Origin: Hungatella effluvii
GTDB taxonomy: Bacteria > Bacillota > Clostridia > Lachnospirales > Lachnospiraceae
Assembly: GCF_003201875.1 (NCBI RefSeq)
Contig: NZ_QJKD01000005.1
Location: forward strand, 62,001-126,000
DNA length: 64,000 nucleotides
Reading direction: 5' to 3'
The notes under the pieces were generated by a model. That model saw nothing but the letters and a program-made list of their open reading frames with translations, was not told the DNA's origin and did not search any database. Of this stretch, positions 44,380 through 52,586 are shown one piece after another. A program made the translations under genes and the position numbers. Position 1 is the first letter of the stretch; every line of letters begins with the position of its first letter.

Positions 44380-44408
44380 ATTTTACGCTATTTGGATTTC
44401 TTTGTCAA
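44380..44408 (-). promoter_or_regulatory. Sigma-A promoter of the proS T-box transcript
   Basis: Minus strand: consensus TTGACA (44408-44403), 17-bp spacer, TAAAAT (44385-44380). The -35 box overlaps the stop codon of the subtilase-like gene. Confidence 0.85.
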
Positions 44409-45580
44409 GGGGAGATCAGAACTTGCCCCTGCTGATTTTCATGCACCGTTGACTGAACCGCAGCTATAAAAGCAGCTGGATCCAGAAAACGCTCCCCGGA
44501 ATCATTTTCGTAAGCCGTCTGCCGCATGAGATCCAACAGCTCCTGGCCTGTCAGCGATGGATTTACCTGCCAGCCCAGAGCCAGGACGCCTGTCCCATAA
44601 GGAATTGCCCAGCTATGTCCGCCCGACGCGTCATAGCTGTAAGAATACTCGCCTTCACTGTAGACCTCTGCCGTGGTGCGGTATCCCACCGGGGTTCCCA
44701 GGGCATGCGCAGGACATTCCAAAAAGCCGCCGTCAGGCGTTCCGATTTTGCTCGCCGTAATATCATCCCGTTGATCGAAATCAAAAAAGCTGGGCCAGAA
44801 TACACAGGTATCATAGTCCGCTCTGCAGTCCAATACCAGGATACCGGCCTCCCGGGCCCGTTTTACCGCCTCGTCCCACGCCTCAGGATGATCAAAATAT
44901 TCCGTGTTTGTGAGGTCTGCTGATACACTGACAGCACGAATTCTTTCAGACTCCGGTAGTGTTTTATTCTGCTCGATCATCCAGTCCAGCGCCTGGCCTG
45001 CCATTTCCGATGCGTTTCTGTCCCAGAATTTGATTGCTGCATAGTACAGCCTGACATCCGGGGCTGTTCCGATGGAATTTCCCGCAAGCAGACTTGTTAC
45101 CGCGGGGCCATGCATCGAACTGGGGCTGTCTTTTTCGGTCAATCCCACGGTATAGTACGCTTCAATCTTGCCCGCATACTCCGGATGGCCGGGCAGTAAG
45201 GGCTGGTCAATGATTGCTACCGACACGTTTTTACCCGTAATTCCCCGGTCATGAAGCTCCTGCACATGCAGTCCGGGATTTTTTCCAGTTTCCATAATCT
45301 CGGCCGCAAGCGCTTCGTTTCCCTCAAAAAGCGTATTTTGATTAAGCCAGTATGTAATCATATCCGCCGGAACGTACTCACCGGAACGCAGTGTGTTGAC
45401 TTCATCAAATCCACGCACATCCGAATAGGGAGCCAATACCTCAATGGTTCCAGTACTCATTTCAGGTGTGGAGTCTATCGGCGGCTCAGTCTGACTGCCG
45501 CTTTCGCTCTGCCCTGCATTGGGGGCACAGGAACAGAGAAAGAACAGGGACAATACGATCATTGCCATCCTCTTTTTCAT
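44405..45580 (-). CDS. Subtilase-like (S8) serine protease lipoprotein
   Basis: A 391-residue lipoprotein. The signal peptide MKKRMAMIVLSLFFLCSC ends in lipobox Cys18, followed by a Ser/Glu-rich linker. The S8 triad appears as D125 (VAIIDQPLLPGHPEY), H157 (SSMHGPAVTSLLAG) and S323 in GHSWAIPYGTGVLAL, where the canonical GTSMAxP is changed to GHSWAIP. The triad is kept, so it is probably active, but the unusual Ser motif may mark a special subgroup. It would act at the outer membrane face. Its 3' end overlaps the proS promoter. Substrate unknown. Confidence 0.85.
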   Translation of the reverse strand: MKKRMAMIVLSLFFLCSCAPNAGQSESGSQTEPPIDSTPEMSTGTIEVLAPYSDVRGFDEVNTLRSGEYVPADMITYWLNQNTLFEGNEALAAEIMETGKNPGLHVQELHDRGITGKNVSVAIIDQPLLPGHPEYAGKIEAYYTVGLTEKDSPSSMHGPAVTSLLAGNSIGTAPDVRLYYAAIKFWDRNASEMAGQALDWMIEQNKTLPESERIRAVSVSADLTNTEYFDHPEAWDEAVKRAREAGILVLDCRADYDTCVFWPSFFDFDQRDDITASKIGTPDGGFLECPAHALGTPVGYRTTAEVYSEGEYSYSYDASGGHSWAIPYGTGVLALGWQVNPSLTGQELLDLMRQTAYENDSGERFLDPAAFIAAVQSTVHENQQGQVLISP

Positions 45581-45613
45581 CTTACTTCTAACCTCCTTCG
45601 TGTTCTCCGCTGA

Positions 45614-45961
45614 TTACCCGACCCTCGATCCGTTCGGTACTGGTTTTTCAGGCATCGCAAGAACTGGTACGATTCCGTCCTCATAACCAATGTCCCAAAG
45701 CATCCCATGGGACTCGATGCCAAACATCTCTCTCGGCGCCAGATTCACAACAAACAGCGCCTGTTTCCCTTCTACTTCTCCTGGATTCTCCCGTTCTTTT
45801 TTCAGTCCGACGAGAATTGTCCTTTTAAATGTACCGAAATCCACGGTCAGCTTTACCAGTTTATCTGATTTCGGTACGTCTTCCACCAGTTCGATCGTCC
45901 CCACCCTGATATCAACTTTTTCCAAATCACTCATCTTGATTTCTGCTTTTATATTCTCCAT
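45614..45961 (-). CDS. CsaA-like tRNA-binding domain protein
   Basis: A 115-residue stand-alone OB-fold protein (MSDLEKVDIRVGTIELVEDVPKSDKLVKLTVDFG, then NLAPREMFGIESHGMLWDIG), as in CsaA and the C-terminal domains of MetRS. It may bind tRNA or act as an export-related chaperone. ATG 45961 is chosen because a TATAAT box (46003-45998) lies in the longer open frame and the protein then has CsaA length. The Shine-Dalgarno sequence is weak. Confidence 0.82.
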   Translation of the reverse strand: MENIKAEIKMSDLEKVDIRVGTIELVEDVPKSDKLVKLTVDFGTFKRTILVGLKKERENPGEVEGKQALFVVNLAPREMFGIESHGMLWDIGYEDGIVPVLAMPEKPVPNGSRVG

Positions 45962-46048
45962 GACACACGCTCTGCTTTCTTCATAAATATTTGATTTATT
46001 ATACCGTACCATTTTCACGGAAGGTGACACACAACACGAGAATACGCC

Positions 46049-47392
46049 CTATATCTCCGCAAGCAGATACAGGCATCTGACCGCATTTCTGATCACTTCG
46101 TCCGGGAACTCATAGTCTGGCGTGTGAAGGTCCGGGCAGTCTTCACCGGCTCCTATGCCGAAATACATGCCCCGGCATTTCTTTAAATACCATCCGAAAT
46201 CCTCAGACCAGCGGAATGGGGCGGCGGCTTCGAGGCAGGGGATTCCTTCCTGTTCGAAAAGCATCCGGCTCTTGTCTATGATCTCAGGGGTGTTTACGGT
46301 ATCACAGGAAAATGTCTCCCTCCTCATGACCGCAGTCCCCAGCGGATAGCCCGGGAGATTGTGATAGCCGTAGACGCGGTCTGCGCCCAGTTCTTCTAAT
46401 AATCTGCTGCATGGATTTCCGCCTTCTCCGGTCTCCTCGGCAGGCTGGAAGAGGAAGCAGAGATTCTTTTGAAAAACCCGCCCCTCCGTCAAGAGGCAGA
46501 GCCCCGCCAGTATGGCGCTGTGGCCGTCATGGCCGCATCCGTGATAAGGAATGTTTCCGGCGCCTTTTATGGCGTCCATGTCCGCGCGGAAGACAACAGT
46601 TTCCTCGGCGCCGTTTTCCTGATGGAGGGCGTAGAACCAGCTGCCGCGGTCAGTGACAGAAAGGGAGGTGTGTTCTCTGAGGAACGTTTTTAACATTTCC
46701 ATGGTCCTTCGTTCCTGGCCGGACAGTTCCGGGATTTTGTGGAGTTCTCTGCGGAGCGCCTTTATTTTTTCGAAGGTCTCATCGTCGAGAGCGCTGTGGC
46801 TTCCAGTACTGCCGCATTCTTTATTCCCCAGCGGCTTTTCGCTTATAATCCGCTCGGACTCCTGCCTGACCAGGTCACGTAATCGTCTGGTGTATTCTGA
46901 CATGTTCGATATGTCGTCGCCATATGTAAGATTCAGCTCATATTCCAGAGGGAGCCATGTGTCCGCGCCCGCCTCATTATGCTGAATCAGAGTCTCGATC
47001 TTGTCCAGAGCCTTGGTAAGCCTTGCCTCCTTCGTCTGAAGTGCCTCCATCTCGTCGAAAAGGCCATTAAGCCTGCAGGCCAGCTCATCGGGGAGGGAAC
47101 CGGTCATGGTCCGAAGGACGGCGCTCTCCGTCTCTTCATCTGAACCGCCTTTTATAAAGGCGGGAATATCCCCGGTAATGGCCTCGCCCCAGTCGTGGAT
47201 CAGACACATGTCCACCACCCGGTCCATGTCCAGCTCCGGGAATTCATCCTTTAGCAGAAACGCCATAACCACCAGACGCCAGCTGTGCTCTGCTACGCTC
47301 TCCCTCCTGCCGGAGGTGGTCCAGTTATGGCGGGTATTGCATTTTAGTTTTTCTAATATTCTTAAAAATTCAATCAATTTCTCCGGTTCCAT
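46049..47392 (-). CDS. HD-domain nucleotidase-like / M20 amidohydrolase fusion
   Basis: A 447-residue fusion. Residues 1-185 are an HD hydrolase of the YfbR (5'-deoxynucleotidase)/HD_3 type with H36, H66-D67 and D130 in place. After a linker (185-205) comes an M20D-type amidohydrolase: D271/D273, C286-G-H288 (HGCGHDGH), E319-E320 (PAEETGEGG), H344 (GYHNLPG) and H423 (LHTPDYEFPDE) are all present. The about 110-residue lid/dimerisation domain that M20D enzymes have between H344 and H423 is missing: residues 345-422 run directly through. ATG 47392 is chosen because GGAGG lies 5 nt upstream; the frame is open 14 codons further. Substrates unknown; a nucleotide-amide or salvage role is guesswork. 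Confidence 0.85.
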   Translation of the reverse strand: MEPEKLIEFLRILEKLKCNTRHNWTTSGRRESVAEHSWRLVVMAFLLKDEFPELDMDRVVDMCLIHDWGEAITGDIPAFIKGGSDEETESAVLRTMTGSLPDELACRLNGLFDEMEALQTKEARLTKALDKIETLIQHNEAGADTWLPLEYELNLTYGDDISNMSEYTRRLRDLVRQESERIISEKPLGNKECGSTGSHSALDDETFEKIKALRRELHKIPELSGQERRTMEMLKTFLREHTSLSVTDRGSWFYALHQENGAEETVVFRADMDAIKGAGNIPYHGCGHDGHSAILAGLCLLTEGRVFQKNLCFLFQPAEETGEGGNPCSRLLEELGADRVYGYHNLPGYPLGTAVMRRETFSCDTVNTPEIIDKSRMLFEQEGIPCLEAAAPFRWSEDFGWYLKKCRGMYFGIGAGEDCPDLHTPDYEFPDEVIRNAVRCLYLLAEI

Positions 47393-47467
47393 TGCTGCCT
47401 CCATTTCTGCCATGGCATCGCTGCCGCGGCACACCTGTTGAGATTCTTATATGGAACCAGTATATCA

Positions 47468-48529
47468 CTAGCCGCCGTACAGTTCCACCAGATCTTCAAT
47501 AATCAGGAGTCCGATCGGCCCCAGGATAAAGCCCAGAAGGCCGAACAGCTGGAGCCCCACATACATGGAGATCAGCGTTTCAAGCGGTGTCAGACCAACC
47601 TTGTCTGCCATGATTTTGGCCTCCATCACCTGACGGAGGAAGTAGCAGATAATATAGATGACAAAGAGGCCGATTCCGTAGAGCCAGTCTCCATTTACCA
47701 GGCGAAACAGAGCCCAGGGGATCAGTACCGTTCCCGTGCCGAAGATGGGAAGCGCGTCGAGAAGGCCGATTCCGATTCCCAGAAGCAGGCTGTACTGATT
47801 GCCCATAAGGAAAAGGCCTGCGGTACAGATGCACATAGTCAGGAACATGATGCTTCCCTGTGTCTTCAGCCATGCGCTGCCTACCATAGTCAGCCTGCTG
47901 CCCAACAGGGCAAATTCGTGGCGGAAAATGGAATTGTCACGGCGCATCCGGATATCCTCCATCTCCTGAAGGGAGAGGATGGTGGCGATAAACAGTATAA
48001 TGGTCATAACCGTAACCTCCACGAAACAGCGCACGACGGTCATGGAGTTTACCATTAAAAATGGCATGGCGGCATCCTTCATGGCTTTCCCGCCGCCGAC
48101 CAGCATCTCGCGCAGCATTTTCACCAGAAAGCCTCTGGGGAGGCGGAAGAGATTCTCGGTAAAGAAGCAGCAGCCGGTCAGCCAGCGGTCGAGGCTGTTG
48201 ATCATCTGCGGAAGGTTGTCGAAGAACAAATTCGCCTCCATAAACAGCTTTCTCCCGCCATAATACAGAAGCGTGCCGAACAGCGCCATCAGGATGATGA
48301 TCTGAACGCCGCCGATGACCGCCAGGGGCAGATGGACTTCTTTCCTTTTTAATGTAAACCGGCATTTCTTTTCCAGCCATACGGCGGAAGGACGAAGTGC
48401 CAGGGCAAATATATATGCAATCAAAAAGGGAATCACCAGGGGCAGCAGATACTTAAAGCTTGCATAAACTGCCCCCGTAACTCCCAGTATTAAAAAAGTT
48501 TTCTTCAGTTTCCTACTCGGTTTCTCCAT
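47468..48529 (-). CDS. AI-2E family / YtvI-like membrane protein
   Basis: A 353-residue protein with seven to eight helices. The N-terminal pair (YLLPLVIPFLIAYIFALALRPSAVWLEKK) and the C-terminal block (LLLGIGIGLLDALPIFGTGTVLIPWALFRL; LETLISMYVGLQLFGLLGFILGPIGLLII) are typical of the AI-2E transporter family (PF01594), and of its sporulation member YtvI. Family members transport small solutes or ions, or are of unknown function. A dyad TTTTGTAC-N7-GTACAAAA (48547-48569) lies 18 nt upstream and could be an operator. Confidence 0.85.
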   Translation of the reverse strand: MEKPSRKLKKTFLILGVTGAVYASFKYLLPLVIPFLIAYIFALALRPSAVWLEKKCRFTLKRKEVHLPLAVIGGVQIIILMALFGTLLYYGGRKLFMEANLFFDNLPQMINSLDRWLTGCCFFTENLFRLPRGFLVKMLREMLVGGGKAMKDAAMPFLMVNSMTVVRCFVEVTVMTIILFIATILSLQEMEDIRMRRDNSIFRHEFALLGSRLTMVGSAWLKTQGSIMFLTMCICTAGLFLMGNQYSLLLGIGIGLLDALPIFGTGTVLIPWALFRLVNGDWLYGIGLFVIYIICYFLRQVMEAKIMADKVGLTPLETLISMYVGLQLFGLLGFILGPIGLLIIEDLVELYGG

Positions 48530-48546
48530 GGACTCACCTGTTTCTG

Positions 48547-48569
48547 TTTTGTACTTCTTTTGTACAAAA
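48547..48569. promoter_or_regulatory. Inverted repeat upstream of the YtvI-like gene
   Basis: TTTTGTAC-N7-GTACAAAA is a perfect 8-bp dyad just before the gene start. It shares TTGTAC half-sites with the dyad at 7619-7638, but the spacing differs (N7 against N8). Confidence 0.35.
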
Positions 48570-48621
48570 TCTAGTATGAGCCGCAGGGCAGTAAATTATT
48601 CGGACTTGCTCCTGCCAAAAT

Positions 48622-48900
48622 TTATCCAATTTTGTGATTTTCGATGTAGTATTTTTTCTTATTCGCCGAACCGCCCTCTACGACACAGAAATCCAGCAGA
48701 TCGCCGACCTCCGTGTACAGCACCAGCGATTCCAGTGTCCTTGCCACGGTAGAACGGTTGATGACCTGTTCCCGGTCCGAAAACGGTGCGTACTGCCGGT
48801 TGATCCTATCCGCGATCTGCGTGATCGTCAGCGGCTGCTCCTTTGATCCATGTTGTTTTAATATATTCACAATCACCAGCGGAAATAAAACCTGATGCAT
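48622..48900 (-). CDS. Small HTH protein, WYL-regulator N-terminus-like
   Basis: A 92-residue protein with a winged-helix-like region (ILKQHGSKEQPLTITQIADRINRQYAPFSDREQVINRSTVARTLESL), similar in layout to the DNA-binding part of WYL-domain regulators but without the WYL domain. The C-terminal VVEGGSANKKKYYIENHKIG may form the wing. ATG 48900 is 9 nt after AGGAGG; the upstream in-frame ATG touches the Shine-Dalgarno sequence. Function unknown. Confidence 0.65.
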   Translation of the reverse strand: MHQVLFPLVIVNILKQHGSKEQPLTITQIADRINRQYAPFSDREQVINRSTVARTLESLVLYTEVGDLLDFCVVEGGSANKKKYYIENHKIG

Positions 48901-48930
48901 GATACTCATCCTCCTGTTGAGGCTTAAAGA

Positions 48931-49083
48931 TCATGCGGTCCCTGCCGCAGGACTGGATATCCGCCGCACGTTCTTTAAGCGATCGTCTTCTGCAACGCAA
49001 AAAAGCCTGTAGTTATTATAACTGACAGGCGCGCTGCTGTAATATCGCTCACGCAGTACGACGGTTTCCATTTCGGTTTCCAT
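48931..49083 (-). CDS. Possible small protein, unknown
   Basis: A 50-codon frame starts METEMETVVLRERYYSSAP after AGGAAGAAAGG and ends 30 nt before the small HTH gene, suggesting co-transcription. It resembles no family I can name with certainty; short Tyr/Arg-rich proteins of this kind are common in Lachnospiraceae. A TATAAT lies only 17 nt upstream, so if that is the promoter the leader would be very short. Confidence 0.35.
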   Translation of the reverse strand: METEMETVVLRERYYSSAPVSYNNYRLFCVAEDDRLKNVRRISSPAAGTA

Positions 49084-49113
49084 TCCTTTCTTCCTATTAT
49101 AAAATACTCCAAA

Positions 49114-49198
49114 CGGAAAAGGAGGGATTCGAACCCCCGGTGCCTGACGGCACAATACTTTAGCAAAGTATCATCTTAATCCTCTCGATCACTTTTCC
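49114..49198 (-). tRNA. tRNA-Ser(GCT)
   Basis: On the minus strand an 85-nt cloverleaf: acceptor GGAAAAG/CTTTTCC with discriminator G, anticodon loop CTTTGCTAAAG (anticodon GCT), a long variable arm (GTGCCGTCAGGCAC) typical of tRNA-Ser, and T-arm GGGGGTTCGAATCCC. CCA is not encoded. Confidence 0.95.
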
Positions 49199-49207
49199 AA
49201 ATTTTTA

Positions 49208-49262
49208 ATTTTCCGTCAAACGAAGCGCGGCGGCTCCTGTCTCGCTTCGTTTGACGGAAAAT
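49208..49262. repeat. 20-bp perfect palindrome between two tRNA genes
   Basis: 49208-49227 is exactly complementary to 49243-49262 with a GC-rich 15-nt loop. It begins at the discriminator base of the tRNA-Tyr gene. No T-run follows on either strand, so it is less a standard terminator than a processing hairpin or a REP-like/mobile palindrome. Confidence 0.7.
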
Positions 49263-49345
49263 GGATGCGGCAGGACTCGAACCTGCGTTGTTTCCGATGT
49301 GAGAGATTTACAGTCTCCTGCCCTCGCCGCTGGGCTTACGCATCC
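49262..49345 (-). tRNA. tRNA-Tyr(GTA)
   Basis: On the minus strand an 84-nt cloverleaf: acceptor GGATGCG/CGCATCC with discriminator A, anticodon loop GACTGTAAATC (anticodon GTA), a long variable arm as expected for bacterial tRNA-Tyr, and T-arm GCAGGTTCGAGTCCTGC. CCA is not encoded. Confidence 0.95.
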
Positions 49346-49696
49346 TCAAATGTTACGTTTCAGACTTTCTTTCCGTTGTCTATGGTCATACTTTACCACA
49401 CCGAACAATGCAAATTTGCATTACTTTAAAGATTTTTAAAATTATATCCCATAGTATGGCGGATATCCTGCTGCACACAAAAAAGGAACCGCCGGGCAGC
49501 GATTCCTCCGATATCATTACATTTTACATTTAAAATGTCAAAACGGATTTCACGATAAATCATATCCCGACTGCATGGATTCCCTTTTATATTGTACGCC
49601 AAAAGCTTCACTGCAATAAGTCTCTGCACTGAAGGTATCGCTGCAATATTCATAAGTGAATGCATGAGCTGGTCTGTTCATCGCTGTTATCCTCAT

Positions 49697-49733
49697 AAAA
49701 ACGTTTATCGCCGCAATCGGCAGAAGCGTTTTT
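49697..49733. terminator. Bidirectional terminator after the GH43 gene
   Basis: AAAAACG (49697-49703) pairs with CGTTTTT (49727-49733) and GCCG/CGGC form an inner stem over CAAT, with an internal bulge. The remaining 49346-49823 stretch shows no convincing gene; a T-and-G-rich TCTGTGGTCTTTGG stretch lies near 49800. Confidence 0.6.
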
Positions 49734-49823
49734 GATTTCGTTTATTTTCGTTTTACTTCATCAGTGTATCACAGGGGATGCGGTCTGTCAAATGTTGTCT
49801 GTGGTCTTTGGTCTGTCTTCTGC

Positions 49824-50783
49824 CTAAAGCCTCATCGGCTTAAAAACCATCTCCCCGTCTTCCCATTCCACACCGGCCAAATACGCGTGCCGGTTCGGGT
49901 CATACAGCGGATCTCCCGAGATCTCATCGTACTGCCGGGCGTGAAATACCATGATATCACGGCCATTTTCATCGACGGTGAAGGAATTATGGCCGGGACC
50001 GTACAGTCCGGCCGTTTCATCGGTCACAAGGACCGGCAGACGTTCCTTGGTCCAGCTGGCGGGGTCGAGAAGGTCACTGTCTTCTTCGGCGCTCAGTAAG
50101 CCCATGCAGTATTCCGCGCCTGTGGCGCTGGCCGAATACGTCATGCAGATACGTCCATTCCGCCGGATAACAGCCGGCCCCTCATTGACCCAGAAATCAA
50201 CCCGCTCCCAATCGTAATCCGGGGACGACAGGAGAACCTGCTTCGTCGCCAGACTATGCGGAGACTTCATCCTGGCAATATAGAGATTGGAAATCTTCTT
50301 TCCCACGCTTACCTTTTCCGCCCAGACACAGTACCACGCGCCGTGCGACGCAAAGACAGTCATGTCCAGGGAAAAATCCTGAAAGGAAAAATCATCTGCG
50401 GCCTCCATCATCCCCAATTCCTGCCAGGGACCTTCCATGGGATCCTCCGCCCTGCACTCCAGCACATACGGCCGGATGGCCCAGACATCCTCAGCAGCGC
50501 CCGCGGCAAAATAGAGATACCAGGTGTCTCCGATCCGGTGAAGCTCGGGCGCCCAGATGTGGGCGCTCATATCACCGCTATCATGTTTTTTCCATACTGT
50601 TTTCTCGGGGGCCTCCCGAAGCCCCATGAGGGAATCTGACTTTCTCAATACAATTCTGTCGTACTCCGGAACGCTGGCCGTAAAGTAATACGTGCCGTTG
50701 TCGTGACGCGTCACATACGGGTCCGCCCGGTTACTGATAAACGGGACATTTTCCGGAGTCTTTTTATAGTTAAACTGATTCAT
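49824..50783 (-). CDS. Glycoside hydrolase family 43 (arabinofuranosidase-like)
   Basis: A 319-residue five-bladed beta-propeller enzyme. The catalytic base Asp lies in ISNRADPYVTRHDNGTYYFTAS, the pKa-modulating Asp in DFSLDMTVF, and the acid Glu in WVNEGPAVIRR, as in exo-acting alpha-L-arabinofuranosidases and xylosidases of GH43. No signal peptide, so it acts on imported oligosaccharides. It follows the CUT1 permease by 22 nt; ribosome site GGAGGGGG. With GH127 in the same operon, arabinan- or arabinogalactan-type sugars are likely substrates (inference). Confidence 0.9.
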   Translation of the reverse strand: MNQFNYKKTPENVPFISNRADPYVTRHDNGTYYFTASVPEYDRIVLRKSDSLMGLREAPEKTVWKKHDSGDMSAHIWAPELHRIGDTWYLYFAAGAAEDVWAIRPYVLECRAEDPMEGPWQELGMMEAADDFSFQDFSLDMTVFASHGAWYCVWAEKVSVGKKISNLYIARMKSPHSLATKQVLLSSPDYDWERVDFWVNEGPAVIRRNGRICMTYSASATGAEYCMGLLSAEEDSDLLDPASWTKERLPVLVTDETAGLYGPGHNSFTVDENGRDIMVFHARQYDEISGDPLYDPNRHAYLAGVEWEDGEMVFKPMRL

Positions 50784-50805
50784 ACGTGTTATCCCCCTCC
50801 AACGC

Positions 50806-51663
50806 CTATCCTTTCACCGCTCCAGCCGTCATGCCTTCGATGAAATATTTCTGGAAGGCGATAAACAGAATGAAGATCGGGATGATGGAGAACAGGGAAC
50901 CTACGATCAGAAGGCTGTAATTGTCCCCATAAGGGTTAATCAGCGTATTTAAACCAAGGGTCAGCGTGTATTTATCCGAAGAACGGATTACCAGCAGCGG
51001 CCACAGGTAGTTGTTCCATGCGTTCATGCCGTTTAAGATCGCCATGGCGGAGAATGCCGGCTTCATGATCGGTACGATCAGCCTTAAAAAGATTCCGTAT
51101 TCCGTGGCGCCGTCGATTCTTCCCGCCTCTAAGAGGGACTTGGGAAGGCTCAGTAAGTACTGGCGGAAAAAGAAGATTGTAGATGCATGCGCCATGAACG
51201 GAAGGACAATGGCCGTATAGCTGTCCATCATCTTCATCATGGACATCTGCTTATACAGCGGCAGCATGACAACCTCCAGCGGGATCGAAAGGATGAGAAG
51301 GACGATGACGAAAAATACCCTTTTCCCCTTAAACTCGTACGCTGCAAATCCGTATCCGACAAAGGCGCTTACGGCCAGTGTCAGAAGCACGGTCAGAGCC
51401 GTTAAAAAGATACTGTTGAAGAACCAGGTCCAGTACTCATGCTGTCCCGTGAAAAGAAGGACGAAATTGTCGAGGCTCATTCTGGAGAAGTTGATATCCA
51501 GGTTTAAGCCGTACTGTAATAAGTCGCCTCCGGGCTTGAAGCTGGCGATTAACAGCAGCCAGATCGGAAGAATAATCACAATTGCCAGAACAATGAACAG
51601 GATGGTACTGCCCCACAGCTCCAGACTTGCCTTTTTTGATTTACCGGATAATTTCGTCTGCAT
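50806..51663 (-). CDS. CUT1 ABC transporter permease (LacG/AraQ-like)
   Basis: A 285-residue, six-helix permease with the EAA loop EAGRIDGATEYGIFLRLIVPIMKPAF and the GMTAGAVKG tail. It starts 1 nt after the stop of the partner permease. Ligand probably an arabinose-containing oligosaccharide, by context. Confidence 0.93.
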   Translation of the reverse strand: MQTKLSGKSKKASLELWGSTILFIVLAIVIILPIWLLLIASFKPGGDLLQYGLNLDINFSRMSLDNFVLLFTGQHEYWTWFFNSIFLTALTVLLTLAVSAFVGYGFAAYEFKGKRVFFVIVLLILSIPLEVVMLPLYKQMSMMKMMDSYTAIVLPFMAHASTIFFFRQYLLSLPKSLLEAGRIDGATEYGIFLRLIVPIMKPAFSAMAILNGMNAWNNYLWPLLVIRSSDKYTLTLGLNTLINPYGDNYSLLIVGSLFSIIPIFILFIAFQKYFIEGMTAGAVKG

Positions 51664-51664
51664 A

Positions 51665-52549
51665 CTATTTATCCTCCTCTTTAAAGGTACCTGTCAGCTT
51701 CAGCTGAATGACATTGACAACCATGACGATGATGAGAAGCACCATACCGACGGCACAGGCGTATCCCATGGCCCGCTTCTCCACGCCCTGCCGGTATAAG
51801 TATCCGACAATGGTAAGGCCGATGTTGTTCGGGGAGTTATTGCCCTTGAACAGCATGGTACTCTCCAGGAACATGGACAGGCCCGCGTAGATGCTGATGG
51901 TCAGTACGTAGACTGTAGTCGGCTTTAACAGGGGGATGGAAATACTTTTAAACTGCTGCCATTTCGTCGCTCCGTCGATGGACGCCGCCTCGTATAATTC
52001 CGTCGGAATGTTCTGGAGTCCGGCCAGGAAATAGAGGATATTGACGCCGGTCCAGCGCCAGCAGGCCAGCAGAAGGAGGGCAAAATATGTGGTATTAGCG
52101 CCCTTTAACCATTTGATCGGGTCGAGGCCGAAAAATCCAATGACCTGATTGAAGAGGGAGGAGGCCGATTCTCCGAACATAAGCCGGAAAATCGTACCTG
52201 CTACCACTACCGACGTCAGCGCCGGCAGGAAATAAACGGATTTAAAGAACTCGGTTCCCTTTAACAGTTTATTGTTTAATAATGTAGCAAACAGCATCGG
52301 GAAAGGAATCAGCAGAACCAGTGTCCCGACCATATACTTAAAGCTGTTCCACACGGCTTTATAAAAGATTTTATCCGTCAGCAGCCGGGAGTAGTTGTTA
52401 AACCCCACCCACTCATCCTTCAGCACATCCTGAAAGCTTAACAGCACGCCGTTGCATATGGGGGCGATCCAGAACAGAAGGACCGTGATGACAAACGGGC
52501 AGATAAATACGTATGGGGCTATTTTCTGTGAATAAAACAGTTTTTTCAT
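51665..52549 (-). CDS. CUT1 ABC transporter permease (LacF/AraP-like)
   Basis: A 294-residue permease with N-terminal helix YVFICPFVITVLLFWIAPICNGVLLSF and EAA loop EAASIDGATKWQQFKSISIPLLKP. Partner of the LacG-like permease encoded next; the binding-protein gene is 37 nt upstream. Confidence 0.93.
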   Translation of the reverse strand: MKKLFYSQKIAPYVFICPFVITVLLFWIAPICNGVLLSFQDVLKDEWVGFNNYSRLLTDKIFYKAVWNSFKYMVGTLVLLIPFPMLFATLLNNKLLKGTEFFKSVYFLPALTSVVVAGTIFRLMFGESASSLFNQVIGFFGLDPIKWLKGANTTYFALLLLACWRWTGVNILYFLAGLQNIPTELYEAASIDGATKWQQFKSISIPLLKPTTVYVLTISIYAGLSMFLESTMLFKGNNSPNNIGLTIVGYLYRQGVEKRAMGYACAVGMVLLIIVMVVNVIQLKLTGTFKEEDK

Positions 52550-52586
52550 TCCGCTAACTCCTTTCCTCGATGCTTTCCATCATAAC

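Noticed and set aside
49114..49345. tRNA genes as integration site for the downstream glycan locus
   Set aside because: The 3' ends of both tRNAs face away from the glycan genes and no integrase or repeated tRNA 3' fragment was seen.
49426..49665. 79-codon frame on the minus strand between tRNA-Tyr and the GH43 gene
   Set aside because: No ribosome site, no recognisable domain and irregular composition; treated as non-coding.
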